64,000 nucleotides of DNA from an uncultured Methanobrevibacter sp. (GTDB taxonomy: Archaea; Methanobacteriota; Methanobacteria; Methanobacteriales; Methanobacteriaceae). Of this stretch, positions 54,988 to 64,000 are shown in pieces. The notes below the pieces were generated by a model. The model ran no database searches. It was not told the origin of the DNA and was given only the letters and a program-made list of their open reading frames with translations. The DNA is taken from positions 18,681-82,680 of the forward strand of contig OMVX01000015.1 in assembly GCA_900314605.1 (NCBI GenBank). The letters run 5' to 3'. Within the stretch, counting starts at the first letter, position 1. The number at the start of each line of letters is the position of its first letter. Both the position numbers and the translations under genes were made by a program.

Positions 54988-57594
54988 TCATCCTATTTTG
55001 TATTCTATATAATTTTGTTTAATTGTACATTGATGGTCTGTTTTATCTCTTTTTACATAGTAACCTAATGCAATTCCAGTATCTTCAATGTTGGGAGTGT
55101 AAACAACCTCTAATTTATCATTTTCTTTTAAAATACAGTTTTGATTAACATCATCAACAATAGGGAATATTAATTGTTTATTAATATAATCTACTGTGAA
55201 ATCTACATCTTCAAACAATTCAATTTCATTATCCGTATCTTTATTTAATATAACTTGGCGAATAGGATCAACAGGGATACATCTTAAAGATACAGTTCTG
55301 GTTTCAACATTTCCATTATCAATAATAAATTGTTCTTTGAAGTAATCTAATATTAAACCTTCTTCAATTAATCCTGTTTCTTCATCTAATCTGCGACCAA
55401 CTTCATTTAATGTTAAATTTTGAATAAAAACAGGATTATATTTAAAGTATAAACCTCCAACAGGCATTTCATCAATAACATCTTTATCAAAATAAATAAT
55501 ATCATTATCATAATCAACAGTAAAATCAAACCATTCACCATAACCTACCGTAGGTTCATTACTATCAGAAACAGTTTTACATTCATGTATAGGATAAGCA
55601 GGACTATTTTTTAAGGCCAATCCTGCTAAAATAGGATTACCTTCATCATCTTCTCCTCCATCAAAACTCATTAAATATTCCACATCATCTAAAACATAAG
55701 GTTTAACATAAACATTACTATTAGATTCTTTCAAAGCTTTAAGAACACTAGGATTATCAATCAAATATTCAGCTCTTTTATCATCTTCAACATCAACAAT
55801 TTCCTCTTCATCTAAAATAAAATTTCCTTCTATATCTTGAACTGTTAAATATGACTCCAAATCAGAAACGGTGATAATATTAAAATGTTCTTTCCTAACT
55901 GATTCCTGAATTACTTCAACACTAGCACTAATTTTATCATCTGCAGGACTTAATTCATAAGGAGCATAAACACGACCCCAAATGTTAGCACCTAGCATAG
56001 GTGTTAGTTTCGGATTATAAAAATTAGTACGCAAATACATCTGTTTTGCAACATCAGTATTCAAATAAACATATAATTCTTCAATATTAGGAGTTAACCT
56101 TGCATCAGAAGTAGTGAATTTAGCTCGGATAAATAAAATATTTGGATAAGGTTCTTCTGTAAAGTATTTATCTGGCCCCACATCAATTCCAGTCCAATCA
56201 CGCCCATTTGTAGAATATTCAAAATTTAGATTGATATATTCAGAAGAACTACCACCATTGGTTTCACCATCCATTTGACCACCAAGATGGAATGATTTAA
56301 TAGGATTGCATAAAATCGGTTTTAAATATAAATAATAATCTACTTCAGTATCTCGACCCTCTGAATTATGTAAAATTTTACATTCAAAAGCAAAATCCTG
56401 CGGGGTATATTTACCAAAACGATATTCATTTACACTTAAACTATCATCATTTTTACCATACCTTATAAATGTTCTTCCATTATCTTCAGATAAAAATGCA
56501 TCCCCATCATCATATTTTGTTTTTATACAGTTACGGCCCCATCCTCCAATCCTTGGACAATGAGTTGGGTGTGAAAGAGGACTGAATAAAACTACTGCAT
56601 AAGTTTCACCTTTTGTAACAATTGCAGGTTTATCAAAAACAATTGAATACCAATCTGGACTAGTTTCTTCAGGATTAAATATTCCTTCTGCCAATGGTTT
56701 ATTAATAGATAAATAATTTCCCACTTTAGCTTTAGGAAAATACACTTCCTCCCGTGCCATTACATATGTTCCCTTTTTATCTGCTTTATATTTTGAACCT
56801 ACTTTTTTATAGTGTGTGAATTTATCATATTTACCATTATGAGGGTCAGGTATGTAATCGGGTATTGCTTTTTTGTTTTTGCTATCCCATTTTGATTTTA
56901 ATACAAATTTTTTTACAGTAGGCCAGATCTGAACATATAATGGACTGCTCCACCTATGTGTAATTTCACCTGTATTTTGTATAGCTAGAGTAATTGATTC
57001 CAATAAGCCTTCCTCATCACTTACAGTCTCTTTAAATATAACTTTAAAAGTTTGTGCACGAACAATTGAAGGAATATTGCCATTTTTAACATCTTTAACC
57101 CACTCAGGCCTTAAAACATAAGGTTCATTTTTATCATAACCTACATACCAATAACTGTTAATCCCTTGATCTCTACCATGAACTGTACTAGTATCAACAA
57201 CATTATTTAGAATCGTGTTAGGAATTACAGCTCGATATTTAATTGTTCCATCATTATCTTCATAACTTTCAATTGAAACATCAGTTTTATCATCAATTAA
57301 ATCAAGATTAGTAAAATCTATCTTTACAACATGTTGTAGAGTATTATTAAAAATAGCTTCATTTTTTTCAGTTAATTGATAACCATATGATTGGTCTTGA
57401 TTAATACTTTCACTTAAGATACCTCTTTTACGTACTGCTGGAGGAGAAAGATAAGTTAATTTTTCTACTTGTTGTCTTAACCATTCATCATTTTCACAGT
57501 TTTGTTGTGCCCATTGTACAGTCGCATATCTTTGTTCACTAAAAGATTGTATACGATTTAAATTTTTATATTTTGGTTTACATTTTTCTGACAC
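54988..57594 (-). CDS. large phage tail protein, host-interaction region
   Basis: 868 residues from GTG 57594, six bases after AAGGTG; the GTG at 57603 overlaps that site. No signal peptide. The N-terminus is charged (SEKCKPKYKNLNRIQSF). The body reads as a chain of beta-rich domains, one with features of carbohydrate-type modules (TGIDVGPDKYFTEEPYPNIL, FIRAKFTTSDARLTPNIEEL). No firm family assignment. The position between the baseplate genes and the fibres, and the size, suit a tail-tip or central fibre protein. Its stop codon directly precedes the 54244 gene. Confidence 0.72.
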   Translation of the reverse strand: MSEKCKPKYKNLNRIQSFSEQRYATVQWAQQNCENDEWLRQQVEKLTYLSPPAVRKRGILSESINQDQSYGYQLTEKNEAIFNNTLQHVVKIDFTNLDLIDDKTDVSIESYEDNDGTIKYRAVIPNTILNNVVDTSTVHGRDQGINSYWYVGYDKNEPYVLRPEWVKDVKNGNIPSIVRAQTFKVIFKETVSDEEGLLESITLAIQNTGEITHRWSSPLYVQIWPTVKKFVLKSKWDSKNKKAIPDYIPDPHNGKYDKFTHYKKVGSKYKADKKGTYVMAREEVYFPKAKVGNYLSINKPLAEGIFNPEETSPDWYSIVFDKPAIVTKGETYAVVLFSPLSHPTHCPRIGGWGRNCIKTKYDDGDAFLSEDNGRTFIRYGKNDDSLSVNEYRFGKYTPQDFAFECKILHNSEGRDTEVDYYLYLKPILCNPIKSFHLGGQMDGETNGGSSSEYINLNFEYSTNGRDWTGIDVGPDKYFTEEPYPNILFIRAKFTTSDARLTPNIEELYVYLNTDVAKQMYLRTNFYNPKLTPMLGANIWGRVYAPYELSPADDKISASVEVIQESVRKEHFNIITVSDLESYLTVQDIEGNFILDEEEIVDVEDDKRAEYLIDNPSVLKALKESNSNVYVKPYVLDDVEYLMSFDGGEDDEGNPILAGLALKNSPAYPIHECKTVSDSNEPTVGYGEWFDFTVDYDNDIIYFDKDVIDEMPVGGLYFKYNPVFIQNLTLNEVGRRLDEETGLIEEGLILDYFKEQFIIDNGNVETRTVSLRCIPVDPIRQVILNKDTDNEIELFEDVDFTVDYINKQLIFPIVDDVNQNCILKENDKLEVVYTPNIEDTGIALGYYVKRDKTDHQCTIKQNYIEYKIG

Positions 57595-57599
57595 GGATT

Positions 57600-58292
57600 T
57601 CACCTTGTTTGAATTATAATTTCCTTTTCAGTTGGATCAGAATCGTAAGTTGTATGTACATACAAATTTTTATTATTCATATCATGATAATATGAACCTT
57701 TAAAGCTAGCAACTTCTTGAATACTGTTAACTCTACGATAACCACTATTTGTGTTATTTTCTATTACTCCAACTACTTTATTAGGTTCAACAATATAGAA
57801 TACAGTCTCAGGATAATCAGTTGTAGCTATCCATCCTGTGTTATGTATAGCGGCTGAGGTTAATTCTATAAAATAATCAATTGTAATATCGCCAATGTTT
57901 GAGGTTAAAATGTCTTCAATTTCATTTTTGTTATAAACATCATGAGTTATCAATATGGAATCATTAGCAGCTCCAATTTCAGTAGTACCTAATATTTCTT
58001 TTGCTGAGAAATTAGCAGATAAAATAATTTGTTTTTTATCTAAATCTACATTTCTAGTACATTTTTTTCTTAATGTTTCATTACCTAATTGTAAATCATT
58101 TTTCTTAGGTAAATTACTACTATTACCTATACATATATATTGTATAGGATTAAATTCTTCATTGATGGCCCTGTTTAAAAAAAATGATTCCCCTAAGAGA
58201 GTAATGATATTATTATGATGAATTTTAATTATTTCATTCATGAACATTCCTTGTAGAGGAATATTGAAAGTATAACTTCCTTTTATATTCAT
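57600..58292 (-). CDS. phage tail-associated protein
   Basis: 230 residues. AAGGAGGTTAAATTCGT precedes the ATG. No recognised domain; it begins MNIKGSYTFNIPLQGMFMNE and contains NPIQYICIGNSSNLPKKNDL and DITIDYFIELTSAAIHNTGW, which resemble the wedge or tail-collar style proteins next to fibres. The start overlaps the stop of the 58289 gene by four bases and the gene ends five bases before the next start, so it is in a tight operon. Confidence 0.68.
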   Translation of the reverse strand: MNIKGSYTFNIPLQGMFMNEIIKIHHNNIITLLGESFFLNRAINEEFNPIQYICIGNSSNLPKKNDLQLGNETLRKKCTRNVDLDKKQIILSANFSAKEILGTTEIGAANDSILITHDVYNKNEIEDILTSNIGDITIDYFIELTSAAIHNTGWIATTDYPETVFYIVEPNKVVGVIENNTNSGYRRVNSIQEVASFKGSYYHDMNNKNLYVHTTYDSDPTEKEIIIQTR

Positions 58293-58633
58293 ACGAATTT
58301 AACCTCCTTATTACCTATTTTCATTTTTGAAGAAATCATAATATGATTTGTTTGATTTAACTCTTCAGACTCCATGTTTAAATGAATATATTTTGTTAAT
58401 GGCATTAGTTTTTGTAATCTTTTCTGAAGACTTGCAGCAGGTTCAGCCTTTATATTTGAAGGAATACTTTTATGATCAAAGAAAATATCATAATTATTTG
58501 GGGTCATATAAGGTTCATTATGAAAAATTTTACAATCCCCATTATAAATAGGATATTTTTGGGTATTTAGTTCCTCAATATTTTCTATTTGTTCATTATC
58601 TTCTTCTAACTGTTCTTCTATTTCTTCAGACAT
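58289..58633 (-). CDS. small phage protein with acidic N-terminus
   Basis: 114 residues from ATG 58633, with GGAGTTGAATCGA before it. The first 25 residues are very acidic (MSEEIEEQLEEDNEQIENIE); the remainder has no recognised domain. The start codon lies inside the 3' end of the preceding tail gene (8-base overlap), and the end overlaps the next gene. Probably a small tail or baseplate accessory protein. Confidence 0.65.
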   Translation of the reverse strand: MSEEIEEQLEEDNEQIENIEELNTQKYPIYNGDCKIFHNEPYMTPNNYDIFFDHKSIPSNIKAEPAASLQKRLQKLMPLTKYIHLNMESEELNQTNHIMISSKMKIGNKEVKFV

Positions 58634-61022
58634 TCGATTCAACTCCAGCTAGGTTATTAAAATTCATTCTCTCTAATACAATAAATATATCCTCATCGAT
58701 ATATAGATTCGTTAAAGCCCTTTTCATATCTTCTAAATCTAAAGGATATAACTCATCGTTTTCTAAAATGGATTCATCATCATAATTTGATTCAAATCTT
58801 GTTAAATATATAACACCATCATCATTATCAAGATAAACATCTAAAATTATATCCGTTAAATCTGCAACTGTACTAAAATCAGATAATGGTTTTTTCTCCA
58901 TTATAATATTTTCAGAAGAATCTAAACTTACATCTGTGACAAGATACTCTGCAGGTAAATCACTTATTTTAAATGTTGCACCAACATTCCATTTTTTATC
59001 AATACTTATTCCATCAAGACTTGTGCATATAACATTAGCACCTATATGTGGAGTGAAAATAAGACTAGCTTCACCATCATTATCTGCTGTTATAATATCT
59101 AATAATTGTCCATCATGATAAAAGCGTACATCATCTCCAATATTGTATCCTGTTGCTGTTATTGTAACATCTTCACCATATTTTGTGGTGATATTATCAG
59201 CTTCTTTAGTGAGATTTAAATCATATACAGAAGATGTTTCAAAATAAGTTTGTGAACCATTAAATAGTATTGATACTGAATATTCACCAGATTCATGGCC
59301 ACGTATAGGAAGTATACCTGAGAATTCGCCTTGATTATTTGTTATTGTTTCTATTTCGATATCATCAAAGCTGAAAATTATTTTTTCATTTTTAATGGGT
59401 AATTCTTCTTTTGATAAAAAAATTCCATTAATTTTAACATTATCATAATCAGGATAATATTCTGCCTTATCAAATTCCACATTAGTAATTGAAGGTGTTC
59501 CACCATGAACTAATACTGTAAGATAATTAGAATATTCTTTATTTGTATTAACATAATCTGCTGATTTACATTCTGTTATAGCACCATTACTATGTAATGA
59601 TACATCAAGTAAAGATAAAGTTAAATTTTTATTGCCAATAATCTGGAAAAATTTATTAGAAATATTATTTTCTATTACCGCTTCACCGCATCCAAGTATA
59701 GTTACATTATTATTTATAATAGCTGCATCTGTAACATTTACATTATTTTTTACAACTACCATATTTCTAACATCTGTAACTTTCTCTAATGCTTTGGACA
59801 AACTTTTAAATGGATTGTTTTTTGAACCGTCATTTTCATCATTACCATTTTCTCCATCTACATACCAGTCAGAATTATTACAACCTCTAACATTAATCTC
59901 AATAATTTCTTCATCACCTAGTGAAGTGACAAATCTAAAATAATTAACATTATTTTCATCTAATAAATTTGCACCAACAGTATAATCAGATTTAGGCCAT
60001 TGTCTAGTTAAAATATTATTATTTAAATAAATATCAACGGTAAAGTAATCTGTTAATTCTTCAGCTAAATTATTTAATAATTTGAATCTGAATGTTACTG
60101 ATGAACCTTTTTTAGGCATATTTGTAGAGGGATTAACAAAAAAATATTTTCCAAGGTTTTTTTCTAAATTGTAAAAACCATCTTTATGTTCCCATTTTTC
60201 TTCTGTCCAATCTAAAACTTGTTCTGTTTCTTCATCAAAAGGATGTTTTTCTTCATCAAAAACTCTGAGAAGAAATCTTTCACGGTTAATCATTGAAGCT
60301 TTAAGACCATACAATTTCCAAATCTCTAAAACAGGTAAGGGAGTATCATGTAATCGTAATGTATATTCTATAATACGATTCATATAGTGATAATCATCTT
60401 CAGTTAATCTATTATTATAAGGAGGTTCAGTATGAGCATAACCGGTAGTTTCAATATATTCTTTTCTTGGAATATTATTTATTTTACCAAACCTATCTAA
60501 ACTAATATCATGATCATAGATATCACCTAAAATTATATCATTTTCAGGAAATCCTTTTTCTATTACAATTTCATCATAAGTTTCAACTGTAATATGGAAA
60601 CGGTCTTCAGGAATAATAGGTTTTTCATTATTCTCATTATTCTCATTATTGTCATTGATTATTGATGTGAAAATATTATTATCCATAGTGCTGTCATAAA
60701 CATAAATGAATAAATCAACATTATCTTCATAATTATACTCCTCTATATATATGAGATTATCATTTTTGTAACATTTAACAGATTTTAAATTAGGATAACT
60801 TGCAAAGAAATGAATAAAATAATCATACTCAACATCTTGTTGTTTCCAAATTAAACATCTTTTTTGTAAATGAAAACTTTCATGAATATCAAACAAAGAT
60901 TGATACAAATCCTGAAACTGAAGATTAGACACTTTTTGAGATTTATAAAAATTACTACCTTCTCTTTTATCTAAAAAATAAGGAAACATATTTAAAAGAT
61001 TTTTCAAACTATCTTTTGTCAT
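58626..61022 (-). CDS. gpI-position tail protein with beta-helix and Ig-like domains
   Basis: 798 residues directly after gpJ, the usual place of tail protein I. The N-terminal 280 residues (MTKDSLKNLLNMFPYFLDKR ... PLPVLEIWKLYGLKASMIN) would be the baseplate part. Near residue 390 comes a DUF1565-type beta-helix start, WYVDGENGNDENDGSKNNPF, with repeated short strands (NNNVTILGCGEAVIENN). Ig-like domains follow (GIFLSKEELPIKNEKI..., ITKYGEDVTITATGYNIGD) of the type found in adhesin-like proteins of the host group. The protein may join baseplate and adhesin functions. Gene overlaps: none with gpJ (1-base gap), eight bases with the next gene. Confidence 0.75.
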   Translation of the reverse strand: MTKDSLKNLLNMFPYFLDKREGSNFYKSQKVSNLQFQDLYQSLFDIHESFHLQKRCLIWKQQDVEYDYFIHFFASYPNLKSVKCYKNDNLIYIEEYNYEDNVDLFIYVYDSTMDNNIFTSIINDNNENNENNEKPIIPEDRFHITVETYDEIVIEKGFPENDIILGDIYDHDISLDRFGKINNIPRKEYIETTGYAHTEPPYNNRLTEDDYHYMNRIIEYTLRLHDTPLPVLEIWKLYGLKASMINRERFLLRVFDEEKHPFDEETEQVLDWTEEKWEHKDGFYNLEKNLGKYFFVNPSTNMPKKGSSVTFRFKLLNNLAEELTDYFTVDIYLNNNILTRQWPKSDYTVGANLLDENNVNYFRFVTSLGDEEIIEINVRGCNNSDWYVDGENGNDENDGSKNNPFKSLSKALEKVTDVRNMVVVKNNVNVTDAAIINNNVTILGCGEAVIENNISNKFFQIIGNKNLTLSLLDVSLHSNGAITECKSADYVNTNKEYSNYLTVLVHGGTPSITNVEFDKAEYYPDYDNVKINGIFLSKEELPIKNEKIIFSFDDIEIETITNNQGEFSGILPIRGHESGEYSVSILFNGSQTYFETSSVYDLNLTKEADNITTKYGEDVTITATGYNIGDDVRFYHDGQLLDIITADNDGEASLIFTPHIGANVICTSLDGISIDKKWNVGATFKISDLPAEYLVTDVSLDSSENIIMEKKPLSDFSTVADLTDIILDVYLDNDDGVIYLTRFESNYDDESILENDELYPLDLEDMKRALTNLYIDEDIFIVLERMNFNNLAGVESNV

Positions 61023-61023
61023 C

Positions 61024-62175
61024 TTATATCATCTCAATATTAATATTATTCACTTTTCCTAATTCCTCATCAGCAATAGCAACATAATCTTCAGGATATT
61101 TAAAAGTAATATTTTTTAATTCAGGAATTTCATTATCTAAAAATACAGCTAATTTATGAGGTATAAAATCTTCACCAATACTTAAACCAGAACACCATTC
61201 TCCATTCGTCTTATAACCCTCATCAATAAAAACCTTGATAGCAGAAATAATCTTATTTTTAATATCATCTTTTTCAGTATCAGAATAAGGATTTACCATA
61301 TCTATATCTACATCTACCATAGCGTAAATATCAATAGGTTTAATCGTAGGAGGAAACATTATAATATCTTCATTCCCTTGTGTGACATTATTTTGCAATT
61401 CATTGTATGCTTTATTTAAAAGATAGGATGAACCTGGATCTAAAATTACTTTCATTCTCCCAGTAACATCCCAATTAGGAACCAATTTATAACCATCAAT
61501 ACCATCAAAGCTTGCAAAGTAATACTCATAAGCTTCATTTGAACCTTTTAAATGAATTTTAAACCAATTTTTAATTAATTCCCGATAATCATCATCAGAA
61601 TATTCATCAGCACCACCACTGCTACCATATTCATTATTACAAATCAAATCATACTCAATATCACTAACAATATTAACAAGTGAACCCGCTAATACTTTAA
61701 CATCAACACCAGGATTCAAACTTATACATTGAATCGTAGCAGATTTACTCTCCGAAGGAATATACAATTGTTCTACAGTAACATAATTTTTACCATCATC
61801 AGTTGAAACAATTATACCTTCATCTATTCTTACATCTTCATTTATTCCAGAATTTTGAAGAGTGAAAGTTACTTCAACACTAGCATGAGTTGCAGGAGGT
61901 CTTTCTATCCCTCTTCCTTTACCAAGATTATCTAAATCAATACCTTCAGCCAAATCTAAATCAACACTATTATAAATAGGTGTAGCTCCTTGTTCATAAA
62001 AAATACGGAACATATTAGCAATAACAGATTTATCCATCACGTAATAGTTACTAATGTCTTCACGATTATTAATTAATGATGTAAAATTATCTGCTTTACT
62101 TATTAACCCTTGATTCACACTATCTTCAAGCATTATTTCAAAGATTTCTTCATAACTTTTTTCCGAATAATTCAT
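61024..62175 (-). CDS. baseplate J-like protein
   Basis: 383 residues of the gpJ/Baseplate_J family, which forms the wedge ring of contractile tails. Key stretches: LDLAEGIDLDNLGKGRGIER, then PATHASVEVTFTLQNSG, SLNPGVDVKVLAGSLVNIVS, and SGGADEYSDDDYRELIKNWF. These follow the XkdT/gpJ pattern in order. The start overlaps the stop of the gp25-like gene by four bases, as in many phage baseplate operons. GGAAGTGTTAACAT precedes the ATG. Confidence 0.93.
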   Translation of the reverse strand: MNYSEKSYEEIFEIMLEDSVNQGLISKADNFTSLINNREDISNYYVMDKSVIANMFRIFYEQGATPIYNSVDLDLAEGIDLDNLGKGRGIERPPATHASVEVTFTLQNSGINEDVRIDEGIIVSTDDGKNYVTVEQLYIPSESKSATIQCISLNPGVDVKVLAGSLVNIVSDIEYDLICNNEYGSSGGADEYSDDDYRELIKNWFKIHLKGSNEAYEYYFASFDGIDGYKLVPNWDVTGRMKVILDPGSSYLLNKAYNELQNNVTQGNEDIIMFPPTIKPIDIYAMVDVDIDMVNPYSDTEKDDIKNKIISAIKVFIDEGYKTNGEWCSGLSIGEDFIPHKLAVFLDNEIPELKNITFKYPEDYVAIADEELGKVNNINIEMI

Positions 62176-62603
62176 ATGTTAACACTTCCTTGGACAATCT
62201 CATCATTAATTGCAGTAACATTAAAAAAAACATTATAAGAATATGTATCTGAATCTGTTACTTCTATTTCATTTACTTCAAAAACTCTACGCATATTCTC
62301 TAAAACTTCAGTAACAAATAATTCAATTTTATATTTAACTATGTCAGATTTATTAGCTTTAATAAGTTCATGTGCACGGCAACCAAAATCCTCATATATA
62401 TTCATAAAATCTAATTCATTAAACCGTGTCATAATTGCGATACAAATTGCATTAACAAGACTCTCTTTACCAGTGATATTAACATAATCCTGATTTTCAA
62501 ATTGAATATCCCACCGATTATAGTCATCTGGTTGTAATTTAACATCTTCATTAAGAGTTTTAAAGAATTCATAATCATCAGGATTCTGATTAATATTTAA
62601 CAT
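62172..62603 (-). CDS. gp25/GpW-like baseplate wedge protein
   Basis: 143 residues. The central segment SLVNAICIAIMTRFNELDFM followed by YEDFGCRAHELI matches the lysozyme-like gp25 family found beside gpJ. The usual N-terminal part is short. The gene order gp25-J-I is conserved in myovirus and contractile injection systems. AAGGGTGTAAATT precedes the ATG. Confidence 0.85.
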   Translation of the reverse strand: MLNINQNPDDYEFFKTLNEDVKLQPDDYNRWDIQFENQDYVNITGKESLVNAICIAIMTRFNELDFMNIYEDFGCRAHELIKANKSDIVKYKIELFVTEVLENMRRVFEVNEIEVTDSDTYSYNVFFNVTAINDEIVQGSVNI

Positions 62604-62649
62604 AATTTACACCCTTATTTTTTAGATCATTTATAAATCCTTTTTTTTA

Positions 62650-63318
62650 TTAATCTAAATTTCCAGTTGAAATTGAGTTAATAATTTCTTCTTTCAAATC
62701 TTCTAACAATTTATCAACTTCATCTTTAGTATAAACATCATCGGAAGATGCATAAGTTACATCTTTAGCATCTTCATCATTTTCAATAACTTTAGTTATA
62801 GGTTTATTCTTAGACCTGAATTCAAGACCCCCAACACCAAACTTAATCCAATATTGATTTATACCACCTATAACAGCGAGTTTAACGTTACCGGGTTCAG
62901 CAGGATTTAAACCTATCATTTCATCATTTTCATAATATCCTAAAAGAAGATATTCATTAGAATCATCATTAATATCTGCAACAAGACAACGTAACAAACC
63001 TCTAGGAAGGATACATGGTTCTTTCATATTTTTACAAAATGTCTTTGTTTCTCCCAATGGTGTGAAAAGATCAATTATAGCTCCTCCGTAACGATGTAGA
63101 ATTTTACAAATTATTTTTTTATTTGTCTTATCAATCTTTACTTCTGCTTTATTCAGGTAAGGATAAAATTTAGTAACTACTCCTGTCTGTATTTTAACCC
63201 CATTAACACTAGTTTTAACTTGGCTTGAAATTTCTTTATTAACAAGTTTTCCTAAACCATTTTCATATGCTTTTAATAATCTTCCTTTCGTTGGAGTAAT
63301 TTTATCAATTTTCTTCAT
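62650..63318 (-). CDS. baseplate spike/OB-fold-like protein with fibre-type tail
   Basis: 222 residues. The region GVVTKFYPYLNKAEVKIDKT and LLRCLVADINDDSNEYLLLGYY looks like the OB-fold part of gpV/XkdS-type baseplate proteins (tentative). The C-terminus has YTKDEVDKLLEDLKEEI, the same motif as the fibre repeats at 52285. GAGGAGATATTAG precedes the ATG. It overlaps the end of the upstream tail gene by 14 bases. Confidence 0.7.
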   Translation of the reverse strand: MKKIDKITPTKGRLLKAYENGLGKLVNKEISSQVKTSVNGVKIQTGVVTKFYPYLNKAEVKIDKTNKKIICKILHRYGGAIIDLFTPLGETKTFCKNMKEPCILPRGLLRCLVADINDDSNEYLLLGYYENDEMIGLNPAEPGNVKLAVIGGINQYWIKFGVGGLEFRSKNKPITKVIENDEDAKDVTYASSDDVYTKDEVDKLLEDLKEEIINSISTGNLD

Positions 63319-64000
63319 CTAATATCTCCTCTGTATTAGAATTATCAGTACTTTTTTTAGTATCATTTTTGGTAGGTTTTCCTAAACTTGGAGGATAATC
63401 TACAAGAGTAAGATTACAAGTCCATTCTTCCGAGTCATCCTGTGACATCTTAGAAATATACATATAATCATCAATATTAAAACTAGGAAGGTAAACACGA
63501 ACCCATTGTCCGCCTTTCCATTTTGAATTACCTTTAACTTCAAGTTCTAAAGTTCTACCATTATCTCTTTGTAGTTTTTTCCACTCTCTTCCAATATAAT
63601 CTTTAAGTATTTTATTTTTATCAGTTTCATCTTTTTTCTGTTTAATATATTCTTCAATTCTCTTATATTCCTTACTATTCTTTTTATATTTAAGTTTAAG
63701 TGCTTCATATTTTTTAATATTATTTTTAGCTTCCTTAATCTTATTTTCAATATCTTTATCATTAATAGATATTGATTTAACATTTTCCCCGAAACGTTCA
63801 ATTAAATCTTCATCTTTTATCTCATAAGTTATTCCCTTATAGTTAATATTTAAAATATTCGGGGTTTGTGGGTTAATATCAGTTATACTAATAGAGTCAT
63901 AAACTACATCCTGAAATTCTATGATTGATAATTTTGTTGTTGTAGGGTCGGCTATTTTCTGAACATAAACCGTATCTTCACGTACAAAACATTCAATATC
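63305..64000 (-). CDS. XkdQ/gpD-like tail protein (3' part, cut by window edge)
   Basis: 232 codons are open to the right edge; the stop TGA is at 63305 inside the start of the next gene. The visible part begins DIECFVREDTVYVQKIADPT, then a Lys/Glu-rich coiled coil (NKIKEAKNNIKKYEALKLKY), and near the end KWKGGQWVRVYLPSFNIDDY with YISKMSQDDSEEWTCNLTLV, the pattern of XkdQ/gpD hub proteins that recruit the spike. A Ser/Thr/Asp-rich tail closes the protein. It is the first gene of the module seen in this window; more prophage genes should lie to the right. Confidence 0.78.
   Translation of the reverse strand, partial: DIECFVREDTVYVQKIADPTTTKLSIIEFQDVVYDSISITDINPQTPNILNINYKGITYEIKDEDLIERFGENVKSISINDKDIENKIKEAKNNIKKYEALKLKYKKNSKEYKRIEEYIKQKKDETDKNKILKDYIGREWKKLQRDNGRTLELEVKGNSKWKGGQWVRVYLPSFNIDDYMYISKMSQDDSEEWTCNLTLVDYPPSLGKPTKNDTKKSTDNSNTEEILDEEN

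Overview
The window comes from an extremely AT-rich member of the Methanobacteriales, most like Methanosphaera, with Methanobrevibacter the alternative. The genus call is inference. The support is methenyl-tetrahydromethanopterin cyclohydrolase, archaeal-type PheT, ValS and CysS, a DUF2121/Connectase protein, a long adhesin-like protein with GGAI-type repeats, archaeal TATA boxes and GGTGAT-type ribosome binding sites, and a phage enzyme that looks specific for pseudomurein, the wall polymer of this order.

Layout. 1-2142: 5' part of a secreted beta-helix adhesin (minus strand, runs off the left edge). 3.3-9.1 kb: housekeeping genes (rpiA, an NADH-oxidase-like flavoprotein, mch, a YjbQ protein). 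9.3-12.2 kb: five-gene minus-strand operon of zinc-ribbon membrane proteins and unknowns, followed by a convergent pair of paralogous winged-helix regulators. 13.2-20.4 kb: pheT, valS, aroA, nth. 20.9-27.0 kb: a cysteine neighbourhood with cysK, cysE, a Cys-rich HTH regulator, guaD, tRNA-Cys(GCA) and cysS. 27.3-48.4 kb: ADP-forming acyl-CoA synthetase, MBL hydrolase, Connectase-like protein, superoxide reductase, DHH/RecJ-like protein, aroC, NCS2 permease, hemB, a CitG homologue, UspA, a cation exchanger, an FdhD homologue, an AAA/DUF4143 ATPase and azlCD.

49.4 kb to the right edge: a minus-strand prophage late module, read from right to left: XkdQ/gpD-like tail protein (cut by the edge), baseplate spike-like protein, gp25, gpJ, a gpI-position protein, a large tail protein, four fibre-type proteins with swapped modules, a pseudomurein endopeptidase, a GIY-YIG endonuclease and tandem hairpins ending in a T11 tract. 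A J/gp25/gpI-type baseplate suggests a contractile-tailed (myovirus-like) element. Head and integration genes lie outside the window.

The most notable non-coding signal is an inverted repeat, TATAAC-N4-GTTATA. It occurs as two perfect palindromes upstream of cysK and, with mismatches, upstream of the Cys-rich regulator, cysS and fdhD. I propose a local cysteine/sulfur regulon. Other unexplained structures are a 91-bp dispersed repeat present in two convergent intergenic regions, a 106-bp segment bounded by 13-bp inverted repeats between tRNA-Cys and cysS, and several genes whose start sites are non-canonical or lost.
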